Source of the DNA: Paramacrobiotus richtersi
Taxonomy: Eukaryota > Tardigrada > Eutardigrada > Parachela > Macrobiotidae
Length of the DNA: 52,818 nucleotides
NCBI GenBank assembly: GCA_034698045.1
Contig: JAQGAU010000035.1
Location: 1 to 52,818, forward strand
Direction of reading: 5' to 3'
Under the pieces are notes generated by a model. The model searched no databases and was not told the origin of the DNA. It was given only the letters and a program-made list of their open reading frames with translations. Positions 43,316 to 52,818 of the stretch are shown one piece after another (within the stretch, counting starts at the first letter, position 1; every line of letters begins with the position of its first letter). The translations under genes were made by a program, and so were the position numbers.

Positions 43316-44254
43316 TTAGCAGTTCATGGCCGCCCGGTCACGGGTGGGTTCGCTGAGCTGATTGCCGGTACTTGGATCAGCGCACCACGACATTCCGGTG
43401 CTGGCACTAGCCTGCTGTTTCGAGAATTTGCCGTCTTTGGCGCACGTCGGAACATACGTTCCAGGAGCTATGCAAACAGAAAAGCTGAATTAAAATATAA
43501 TTTCCATGTCCTTGCAGTCGGTGCCTGTGAGATATAAAGTTAGACGGACAACAAATACATACGCGTTTCATATCAATATGATCTCCTAAATATGGTGAGT
43601 ATTGTGCAATTTTTAAAAAAATATCAAACTCAAACAGTGGAAAGTTATGAATTTTCAAAGTTAAGTTGGCTAAACATAGCGTCTGCGAAGATTACGATCA
43701 GCAAGATTACGATCCTGATCCGACTCTCGTAGACCGCAGTGTTAATAAGCCAACTTACGCATTAATAACTTTGAAAATTCATAACTCTTCACTGTTTAAG
43801 TTTGGTATTTTTTTTAAAATTGCGCAATATTTAGTAGACCATATTATATGAAACGCGTATTTATTCGTAACTCCGGGTCAAGAATGCTTACGTGTAAGGT
43901 CGAAAATGCTTACCCTAACCTGTGGTCTACAGGCTCGGATTAAATCATATGTATAGCCCATCATCGTGTAACCTACTTAGATGTTATACTGTGTGTAGAA
44001 GTTGTGACCTTACATTACATTTACAATCAGGAAATGTGATTAAATAATTGAAGATTCTTACGTCCATTGATGGATTCTGTCCTCGCCTTGTCACACGTGC
44101 ACTTCGGATTGGCAGTGTTTACCCATGCATCTGGTACCTTCTTGTTATTCGAGAGGGTAGCGCTTTTTTGGTTAAAGCAATCGGCCGATACCTCCAGGAA
44201 GCAACACGCAAAAATCGCACAGAAAACAACAACGTTAACGGTGATTGCCTGCAT
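43316..44254 (-). CDS. Secreted thyroglobulin type-1-like peptide, paralogue 2
   Basis: Exons 44254-44062 and 43467-43316 (same phase-1 intron as paralogue 1) give 114 residues. Signal peptide MQAITVNVVVFCAIFACCFLEVSA. Then DCFNQKSATLSNNKK and NPKCTCDKA. Exon 2 has PTCAKDGKFSKQQASAST, then MSWCADPSTGNQLSEPTR and a terminal C. Cysteine positions match paralogue 1. The intron is about 460 bp longer than in paralogue 1 because a foldback element (43552-43866) has inserted. Confidence 0.75.
43552..43866. mobile_element. Foldback MITE inside the intron of paralogue 2
   Basis: Two inverted arms of about 110 bp, 43561-43672 and 43749-43858, surround a 76-bp loop. The outer ends are ACGCGTTTCATAT and ATATGAAACGCGT. 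Matching inner blocks are TATGAATTTTCAAAGTTA and AACTTTGAAAATTCATA, then TTGGCT/GCCAACTTA. There is no coding capacity. The paralogous intron lacks it, which marks it as an insertion after the gene duplication (or a loss in the other copy). The target duplication is not clear. Confidence 0.85.
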
Positions 44255-44387
44255 TCTGATAGCGGATCGTGGCTTCAGGAACACTTCAGACGATACGATT
44301 TGCAGATTTTATGATCAGGAAAATGATTTGCAGATTTTATGTGACTAGAAAACACGCGTCGGATTGTTCAAGCTAATGGATATGGTA

Positions 44388-44396
44388 GCTTATATG
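44388..44396 (-). promoter_or_regulatory. TATA-like box of thyroglobulin-like gene 2
   Basis: CATATAAGC on the minus strand, 142 bp before the ATG, within a block conserved with the paralogue. Confidence 0.5.
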
Positions 44397-44890
44397 CAAG
44401 ATCATATGTTCGACTTTTATGAAGTAGTCACCTGGCACCCTTCAGGCAACGTTCTCGAAATGCATTTCAGATCTGTACAAATAAGACAATTTGCGTTTTA
44501 TTGCCGCATAATTATCACTTGTCGCCAATCTGCAAGTCATGATGCTTAGCAACCAAAACTGGAAAAATTGGTATTGCTATACTTCTATGTGTGCTGTACT
44601 GTATACAGATATGTTGCTTAACCACAAAATGTTCCGAACCTGCGATCATTGCAGAGGGTTATTAATTACGTTGTACATTAGCTTTTCCAGGTCATTGCTA
44701 TTTGCTGCTATCGCAAACTGGTCATATACTGCTCATTGCAGAATGCAGACCTGACTGTTGGCTCTTATCCAGACAATATAATTAATTATAATTCAATCTT
44801 TCGAAACGTTCGAATAATTTGTTGGTTTTATGGCTTGGGCCAAATCTTCTTCGGTACTCGGTAGGGACAAGTTTTGTCAAGCAAAATTAC

Positions 44891-46639
44891 GCAATTTATC
44901 AATCTGGAACAGGCAACTCGGCGTACGCGGCGGTGGTGGAACTTCACTAAATTACTTTATAGTCGAGTCTTAATTAACTAGTAAAAGAACGAAGGAGTGT
45001 ACAGAATACATGACGTACCGGGTAATACTACAAAATAGTATGTATATCGTGGTATCTCTAGATTCATACATTTCTACGTCTCGGATTCCGCCGTTTCAAA
45101 CTACATTTTTATCTTTCAGTTTATAAGGATCTAATCAATTCAGGTCCAAAGACATTCAGTCAAGGGTGTGCAGTACGGAGAGTTTTTGCAAAAATTCCAG
45201 ACTCGAAATTTTTTATCGAGTTTTGAAGTTTTTAGAAACAGTGATTACAGGTGGCGTATACGTAGTAATTCGTTCAGCATTCGATCAAGCCAATGGGCAA
45301 AAACAAACTTGAACCGTTACCAAACCGACAGAAATTTTCAAATAAGCGGAACCGGGAAAATATGTGCAGGACATTACGAACATGCTGTTTTCGTAACGAG
45401 GGGAGCGCCAGTTACTTAAAATTACGTTTGTATAGGAAGTGAAATTTAGATTAAAGTGAAATTTAATTCTTTACGAATGCTGATTAACGATTTATTACGC
45501 AACGATCGTTATGCGTAGTAACCAAGTTTTGGACATGAAGGTTTTGGAATTAGTACCAACATTCGGGCGTCCGCCTGTGGCTAGCTCTGCGATGCGATAA
45601 AATACCACACTACAGTATGAAAAAGTGCACCATGGTTTCAATAATAATAATTATACGGTAAAAATGTAAGTAGTCTTTCTGCACAGAAAGAAGCTTAGCA
45701 ACGGTTTTAAACATACAGAAAACAGTATTTACGCAAAAACGATCAGTACAAAATCGGTCAGTGATCTTTTGCACTGATCGTTTTTGCGCGATCTGATAGA
45801 ACAAATATCAGACAGTTGAAGCGACCCAAGCATGTAACGTTCACTATTTCTTACAATTTTGCGGATAATTTCACATATTGTGTATAAAATATAGAAGGGT
45901 ATTTATGCACCACCTGAAGAAACCACATAATATTCTACAGTATACCAGGCGCCTTTTAATAGCCTCGTGTATATGCATGTGTAGCAAATCATCTAATCAA
46001 TAAATCGCCAGTACCAGCGCTTTGACCATAAGTCCAGAATCTGCAATTCATACATTTTAAGAACATCCAACATTTCAAACACGAATGGGTTGCGCGCTAG
46101 CGCGACCCAACACTTGTATTACATATACCATTCAGAAAATTATCCGATAAGCAAGAACGCGCGACAGTTATGCACGCCGTATAATTTTCTACTAACAATG
46201 TAAGAATGTGAGTGTGAATTAATTCTACACTCCTGCAGTATGGTAATGTACTTGATTCTATTCTAAAAATAATTCTGACTCTAAAAAAAATTATTATCAG
46301 TAGTAAACCAGTGATCGTGCTGGTGTTTAATATCACAGTGAACGAGAAAACCAGATACATCAGATTGTTGGAACCACAGAGGACGCCGGTACGCTGTAAC
46401 GTTCTGGTGATGCTGGAATCATTTGTGTTAATTGTAAGCCGCGTACAGTATGTGGTAGTTGTAAAAAATATATGATAAGTCCAGCTGTTTTAAAGTACGT
46501 AGAGGCAAGTACTTGCCTGAAGAAAAGCGAGGCGTGTTGATGGTATTAAACGGTATTTTCGCGGTTACATGCGCAAGTACGTACGGTTTATATTTAGCTG
46601 GCATTCGGCCTTATACCAAATTCAAATTCGGCCCCGACT
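44891..46639. other. Gene-poor stretch
   Basis: About 1.75 kb without a recognisable gene. An 83-codon frame at 45168-45419 has no support. A strong hairpin lies at 45732-45788. Confidence 0.4.
45732..45788. repeat. Strong inverted repeat / hairpin
   Basis: Arms of 22 bp (CGCAAAAACGATCAGTACAAAA and its complement) match at 21 of 22 positions around a 13-base loop. No flanking target duplication was identified. Confidence 0.85.
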
Positions 46640-46862
46640 CCCATGGGGAGCAGTACAGTCTGCACTGACCACCTGGCACCTGCGCATAGTGGCCATTGCA
46701 TGCCGACGGCATGCTACCGGGCGAACGCGATGCTGAACGCGATGCTTCCTACCGGGTCCACGTCCTTCGCAAAGTGCTGCGTCTCCCTCATCCGGGCCAA
46801 CAAATGCACAGCGACCACCTGCTCTGGGCGGAACTGGTGCAGATCCTCGGCCCCGCCATGAC
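46640..46862 (+). pseudogene. Fragment resembling alanyl-tRNA synthetase, copy B
   Basis: Homologous to 42184-42375 at the DNA level (CTGACCACCTG, GCCGACGGCAT, CTACCGGGCG, CAGATGCACAGCGACC-like, GTGCAGATC-TCGGCCCCG). It is broken by insertions and frame changes. The longest surviving piece encodes ADGMLPG, YRVHVLRKVLR, QQMHSD and WAELVQILGPA. Confidence 0.5.
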
Positions 46863-47651
46863 CCGAAGATTTCCTGTCAGGAGACCATTATCCTCACCGC
46901 CACGAGCAAGATGAGGATTGCCGTATTGCAGTGCATCTTATTGCCGTATTGTCCCTGTGACGACCAGGAATCCATTCATCAATTAGATTGACAGTTGCTA
47001 TTATGGTACCGATGTCTTGTGTGCCTTGTTGATAATATGATACTGAACTAGCCATGCGGCAATCGTGTTATTGATAGACTTGTTGTTCAGTAATATGCTT
47101 TAATTGTTATTGACCAAAGGCCGATTCTATCTATTTGCGATTCTATGCAGTTGCTGATTGGTTGAATATGTATTTTGTACCTATTTTGGGTATTTTCTGG
47201 CTTTGTTATGTCTAGCTTCAGTATATAAATGTGTGAAGTTGGAGAGAATTCAGTTAGCTACACTCATTAACGGAAATTACAACGAATACAATTTATACGT
47301 TCTGTTGCCGTAGTTGTAGTCCCACCCCATTGCCGTGCAGTTCAAGATGGTACCTACGGCGGAGAAGATGATCGAGTTGTATAAGTGGCACGGTTATCAC
47401 CCGACGCCTTTCATTTCCACATTTAACGTGCTGAAATGTATTCCTCTCATAATTTCCATCAGTCCCGCTCATATATTTTTATTCAGTCGAAAACAACCAT
47501 TTCCAAACCAAAAATATAATAAGAACACTAAAAACAAAGTTACTCAAAAGAAATTAATTATTCAAACATGAGAAAAACATCCGCAACCTGTACAAAAACT
47601 CATCGCTATCACAGCCAACCCAAAACAAACGAAACCCCCCAAAACCCCCAC
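46863..47651. other. Spacer before LENG8
   Basis: No gene recognised. A short plus-strand frame from 47335 (KMVPTAEKMIELYKWHGYHP) has exon-like composition but no partner exon. The last part is the LENG8 3' UTR. Confidence 0.35.
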
Positions 47652-50600
47652 CTAGCTCCACTGGACCTTATTCTTGAACACCTTCCCCTTATTCACGGTT
47701 TTCTGGGCGGTAATGGGTGCGGGCTTGGCCGCAGGCGTGTCACTGACCGCTTCCGGACCGGCTTTGACCACCGGCAGCGAGGCTTTCGTGTCGATCTCCT
47801 CGGTGCCGTTCAGCCATGTGTAGACCAGTTTCGGGTACGCTTTGAGGAAGTCACGCATTTCCCGCTCGGTGGAGAAGCATAAGAGGTCTTTTAATGCAAT
47901 CACCGGCAAGTTGGGTCGATAACTGTAACAAAAAAAGAAAATTATTTTTCGAAATTTTATTTGTGAAATTTTCCATATTCATTTTTGAAATTAAAAAAAA
48001 ATTTTTTTGACAAATATAAAATCAATAATGCCATAATATTTAGATTTACTGATAAGTTCAATTCAAGCAGTAAAATCAATAATTCATAAAAACAAAAGAA
48101 AATTACTTTCGAAATTTACTTGCACAATTTCTTATTTTTGCATTCAAAAAAATACTTTTGACTTATTAAACAAGTTATTGATATCATAATATTTAAAATT
48201 TAATGATAAGTGCTGTTAAAGCAAATAAAAATACCCGTTTATAATAACAAAATAATAATTTAATAACTATTTATTTCTCACTACTACTACTCTATCAGTA
48301 TCGTGAACGGTGTAAAATAATCGCGTAAGAATTAATTTAATTGATTATTCTATTGAAAGCGTATTTGTTTAAGAAAGAAAATGATGTTCACGTACGCGGT
48401 GCAGAGTTTAACAAGGGATTTCTGTCGGAACTGCGGTATGGCCACATCCATCACGTAGCTAGCCATAAGAGGAGCAAGTTTATAAAATGTAAAAAACTGC
48501 TGATAATCACCCGCAAAGTAGGCGGATAACACGGAGAAAGCAAAGGCGATGCAGGTGTCTTTCTTATCGTCCACTGTTAGATTCATCCGCGCTTTGGCCG
48601 CATCTAAACAAAGAACTCGCTGAAAACTGACAATCAACACTGCAAATTGCATAAATTAGCAGAATTTACTAACTTAACCGAAACTTAAGAAACCTAAACG
48701 CTTACGAATTACAAACTAATTTAAAAAATAATAATCTGCAACAAAAAATGAATGACGCCACACGGCAAACAGAAATTATCAATTCAAACATTATTTAGAA
48801 CAATTACCTACCAGTAATTTTCATTAGTTACAATGAACGAACTAAAAGAAATCCTTCGATTTTTCCGGATGCTTTTATCGTAAAGTGTTATCAATGAAAT
48901 ACGAACAAGAATTTTTTCAAGATTAATTCTAAATTTTTTAAATTTTGTTGAATTTTTTCCTTGATTATTTTTTTATTTATCAATTTGCCATCAAAATTAA
49001 ATATTAAAAATTTTCTGCTAACAATACAAAAATTTCTTGGTTAATATTTACGAAAAATTTTTCTCGCAAAAACCCATGAAAAACCAAAAAACACACCACA
49101 CCGTCTGTCGTTCCATACCTGTAGTCCGGTTCTGCCGCATCACATAGAGAATCCTATACGACAGAAACTCCCGCCGGTGCTCACACCCCAGCACCCCCTC
49201 ACCGCCCCCCGTCTTAACCAGCATATCATACAGCCATTCCAGCTGCGCCAGACACTGCGTGAACTCCGCCTGATCCCCCACCTCCAGCGCAATCCTCGCG
49301 TGCGTCTCATACACGGCCACCGTGAACGCACTAAACACATGCTGCACCCGGAGATCCTGCCGGATACTCTTCAACTGCGACTCCACATACCGATAGTCCT
49401 TATCACATTTCCACTTTTTCTTAACCAATTCCAGTGCCTGTTGGAGGATATGTACCGGGCGGACCTGGGAAGCGTCCACGTGGTCGGTTAGGCGGAAGTA
49501 GTCTTTCTCGACGGTCTCGCAGGTCCCGACGATGGTCCGCGGGGCGGATAGGGAGCGGTTGGGTTTCTGGGTACGGAGGGAGAGCGGGGAGACGGTGGCG
49601 AAGGCCTTCTTGGCTTTGGGGAGGGAGAGGGTGGGGGTGGCGGGGGAGCCGGGGCCGTCGGAGGAAAGGGTGTCGCCGAAGCGTTCTTGACGGCGTCGGA
49701 GACGCTCGAGCTCTGCCGGGGTCATGGGGGCGTCCACACCCATACCCATTAACTTACCACGCGCACTACAACGACAGACATTGGTCCCCATAATAATTAC
49801 ACAATAAAAAACATTGTTTCGTTACTGGTGTCATTTTGAAGTTTTTTATAGTGTTTTGGAACCATTTATCCTGATATTCTTCAACTGCTTATTGTTTCAG
49901 CTGCTTATCTGTATGACTGAATTTTTTTAATAATCACACAATTTAAACCTCTTTTTCGTTATTTGTGTCATCCGGAAACATTTATCTTGATACTCTTCAA
50001 CTGCTTCAGACTGAACTTTTTAATAATTAAATTTTTTTAGGAAGAATATTCTAAAGATCTTACTAAACATCTCCGCCCAAAGAATTCTTCAAATCCTATT
50101 CAAAACTGTCATTTTTATCCAATCGGTTTATGATTTTATCCATCAGTACCACAATCGTTTAGACACATTAAGGCAAAATTAATTCCCAAAAGATGCGCAA
50201 AAACAGAATAATTTCAGTCAAAATCTCCTTCATAATTTCATTTTATTTAAAATTTATTTTGAAGATACTTGCTGAATGAAAAAGCACTTTACTATGGTTA
50301 ATATGTACGGCATTCCCTGTAAGAAAACGCCACTTACCTTACCTAACGAAACAACGGCAAAAACTAACAAATTCCTCAATAACCTACCTCTGTGCAGCCT
50401 TTTTGCCCCTGGCCCCTTTCTGGGCCTTAGCCCCGGCCGACATGGTGCCGGCCTTACGCAGCGGCAGGTACTCATCACCCGCATCCACACTCTGGGAGTT
50501 TTTCTTATTTACCGGCGACGACAGCCGCCTATTCCCCTTAGCATTACCACTACCCGGTTTAATTGCATAGTAACTCTCGTCCTCGTCATCCTCCGAGCCC

Positions 50601-52818
50601 GATGCATACCGGCCCCCGCTGCCCGTGCGCCGAGCACGGCCCCGCGACGACGACCCACTGGTCACCGAGTGGGGGCGCTCGTTCTCGCGTTTCGGGCTCA
50701 GGTTGAAAATGTCCGCGCCCTGGTCGGTGGAACTGCAATGCAAAGATTACTTTTGACATTGTTCTGGAGTTTACCACACTGCACATGTATATTGTAAATT
50801 ATTTCATGTTTAAATTTATTTATTCATATTCGTTTACTTGTTTCTCTTTCTCTTACAAATATTTATTCACATTTGTAAATTATTTCATGTTTATATTTAT
50901 TTATTCATATTCTTTAATTGTTTCTCTTTCTCTTACAAATATTTATTCATATTTGTAAATTATTTCATGTTTAAATTTATTTATTCATATTCGTTTACTT
51001 GTTTCTCTTTATTTATTCATATTCTTTACTTGTTTCTCTTTCTCTTACAAATATTTATTCATATTTCTAAATTATTTCATGTTTATATTTATTTATTCAT
51101 ATTTATTCACATTTATATTGAACATTATTTTAGTCAGAATGATTAAAAAGTGCAAAATTATTCTCTGATTTGCAGGAATATTTTGCGAGCGAATTTATTT
51201 CAACGTTTCGATACGATATAGTATGTAAAGTTCGTGGTTGCCAGCTTAAATTAAAGCCTCTCGATTGTTGCATACACTGTGTTAAACATCTTCAGCAGCA
51301 TTAAGTTGATGATGCTACAGTAGAAAATCGTAGTTCAGTGGCTTTCTGCATGATTAACTACCGACTTATAAAGCGTCAATAACAAATACATTCTGCGATT
51401 AAATCAACTTTCCCAACCTTTTTTAACAGATCGTCGCAAACTACAACTCTTCATTAGGGCATCAGATTTCGAAATCTTTGCAATAGTTTCGCTTCATCTA
51501 TTCCTACTGCTATCGCTTTTTTTCATAATTTTTAAAATTTCATACATTCAAAAGTGCAATAATGTTCATGCGCAAACTCACTAGGGCATGGGCGCGTTCT
51601 CCCACTTGACAGTGTAGATCGTATTGGTTTTGTATGCGTTGGTAATCATCATCGTAATCGTCTGCATAACCTGCTCACGCTTGGTCGGGGGAGTGATTTC
51701 GATGGCTTTGGTGACGTATTCCCTGCAAAAAACAAAACGACTATCCATAAAATCGACAGGAATCAACAAAACCGGCAAGAAAAAACAAAATGGCACTCAT
51801 AAAATCCATCAAATTTTCACAAAATTCTTTGCCCTAAGCTGGGTACTGTAGGTAAATTTTTAAAAAAACCCATAAGCTGAACTTAGTTTTTCTGTCTTAC
51901 TGCAAACTCAGTGGCCAGTCTTTGGAACTGACACCAGCTGACGGTATTCCACTGGGCTGAGTAAACTCCGGTTTCGGCGCTGAACTGAATCGTGAGTGGT
52001 TTCCGGTCCTAAAAGAATTGTTCACTTAAACTGTTAACATTGTACTTAAATCCTCAACGATTACACGAAATCCACTCGTTATATTGCTGCATTTCTGCGC
52101 ATACAAACGCTTGGTACTAGTACAGAAATTCGTAGTGTAATGGCTACGAAAGTGCGAAAATGATGTCTCGCTCTTTCCGCATAAACATCATAGAAAAATA
52201 ACTGAAGCCAATCAAACCCGATCTAAATTTTTACAAAAAAAGGCAAACAGATACTTTTATAAAAAAAGGTTTTTTTCTGCACTTTAGTCAACCAATAGGC
52301 ACGCAAGGAACAACATGGTAATGAACTTTTTCTAATGGATAACCAACCGAAAAAGTACCTCAATCCACCATCGGTAGTGATGACAGTGGTACAATGTACT
52401 ACATTTCAGCTGGTATTAGTACAGAAATTCGTAGTGTAATGGCTACAAAATTCTTTAAGTTCCTTCATCATGAACATTACTTCAGTACAGATAACTGTTT
52501 ACAGCTGCTCAAACCTTTTCAAATCCTACGAAATATGTCACTGTTTTAAAAATAAAATTTTTTTCTACCGTACATGTGCATCTTACGCAATCAATAAGCA
52601 TGGAAAGAACAACATCGCAATGGACTTTTTGCTAACTGATAACAAGCGAAAAGTACCTCAATCCACCATCGGTCGTGATGACCGTGGTATCGGCGTCCTC
52701 GGTGGTAAATGACAGGCGATTAGCTGGTGATGGGTGACTATTGGGCTGACTGGGTGTTGGACGTCTCTGCAATAAAGGATTGGAAACTTTCACATCCGAA
52801 GCAGTAGAAGCAGTGGCA
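47652..52818 (-). CDS. LENG8: LENG8 homologue (SAC3/GANP-domain protein), 5' end outside window
   Basis: Minus-strand exons: 52818-52657 (partial), 52008-51901, 51722-51582, 50732-50388, 49765-49119, 48639-48396 and 47922-47652. All are GT-AG and consistent in phase. The N-terminal portion is low complexity (QRRPTPSQPNSHPSP). Then the family blocks appear: KDWPLSLQEYVTKA, NTIYTVKWENAPMP, a long Ser/Arg/Lys-rich disordered exon (GSSSRGRARRTGSGGR), PAELERLRRRQERFG, KDYFRLTDHVDASQVRPV, VESQLKSIRQDLRVQHV, VAVYETHARIALEVGD, EFLSYRILYVM, AYFAGDYQQFFTFY and CTAYRPNLPV. The latter half is the SAC3/GANP/THP3 helical domain. Family members act in the nucleus in mRNA processing and export. At least one further 5' exon is expected. 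Confidence 0.92.
50796..51125. repeat. Four-copy AT-rich tandem repeat in a LENG8 intron
   Basis: The motif AAATTATTTCATGTTTA recurs at 50796, 50877, 50957 and 51069 (spacing 81, 80 and 112). It is followed each time by ATTTATTTATTCATATTC-like sequence and TTGTTTCTCTTTCTCTTAC. The 112-bp unit contains an extra partial copy. Confidence 0.9.
52113..52690. repeat. Two-copy tandem duplication including a LENG8 exon end
   Basis: The unit length is 298 bp. Copies start near 52113 and 52411 with GGTA(C/T)TAGTACAGAAATTC. The copies have diverged strongly in the middle, but both end with AAAGTACCTCAATCCACCATCGGT-type sequence. In the right copy this is the real 3' end of an exon with its donor (minus strand). 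In the left copy it is an exon remnant of about 33 bp (52359-52392) with the donor preserved. Confidence 0.85.

Larger units (their letters stand above)
43316..44890 (-). repeat. Segmental duplication 2, copy B
   Basis: Counterpart of 40813-41900 in the same orientation, about 2.5-3 kb away. Confidence 0.85.

Noticed and set aside
46087-46108. Near-palindrome around CGCGCTAGCGCG.
   Set aside because: Short, single copy and without context; not distinguishable from chance.
49177-49793. Plus-strand frames rich in Arg and Gly.
   Set aside because: They lie opposite LENG8 exon 49765-49119, and the composition is what the antisense of a GC-rich exon gives.
1-52818. CRISPR arrays, bacterial operons or prophage.
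   Set aside because: No regularly spaced short direct repeats or bacterial gene layout. The introns and the gene set are clearly animal nuclear.

Overview
The window is animal nuclear DNA: interrupted genes with GT-AG introns, a split-promoter-type tRNA gene, AT-rich introns full of local duplications, and several classes of eukaryotic mobile elements. Gene density (about 15 genes in 53 kb), introns mostly of 0.1-1.6 kb and the protein families point to a compact invertebrate genome. A tardigrade or another ecdysozoan is my guess, but nothing in the sequence proves the taxon. Splice structures were built by eye, requiring both a continuous reading phase and matching family sequence. Every multi-exon model below closes in phase.

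Left part (1-26.8 kb), conserved housekeeping genes: a retroelement tail at the edge; CWH43/PGAP2IP (GPI-anchor lipid remodelling, minus, 6 exons); mitochondrial acyl carrier protein NDUFAB1 (plus, divergent from CWH43); ZNF830 (plus, 5 exons), whose intron 3 holds a DNA transposon that itself contains a 707-codon reverse transcriptase/endonuclease frame; tRNA-Leu(CAG); S-formylglutathione hydrolase ESD (plus, 4 exons); a winged-helix chromatin-type protein of SAMD1/KAT6 N-terminus style (plus, 5 exons, last exon with two frame slips); and the divergent pair COX19 (minus) and TSR3 (plus, 7 exons).

Middle part (27-47 kb), an accessory region: retroelement fragments, dispersed repeats and small lineage-type genes. 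These are a secreted RidA/YjgF-fold protein, an intronless type II membrane glycosyltransferase-like protein, a secreted PAN/apple-like protein with a hAT-type MITE in its 5' leader, two paralogous four-helix membrane proteins, two paralogous secreted thyroglobulin-type-1-like peptides, and two decayed fragments resembling mitochondrial alanyl-tRNA synthetase. Segmental duplication clearly built the two paralogue pairs, because upstream and flanking DNA is copied too.

Right part (47.6-52.8 kb): LENG8 (SAC3/GANP-domain mRNA-processing or export factor, minus, at least 8 exons, 5' end outside the window), with tandem repeats in its introns, one of which carries a copy of an exon end and splice donor.

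The genes do not form one pathway. The conserved genes are independent housekeeping functions (GPI anchors, mitochondria, rRNA and mRNA maturation, formaldehyde detoxification). The most unusual material is the accessory island of secreted and membrane genes and the nested mobile-element architecture.
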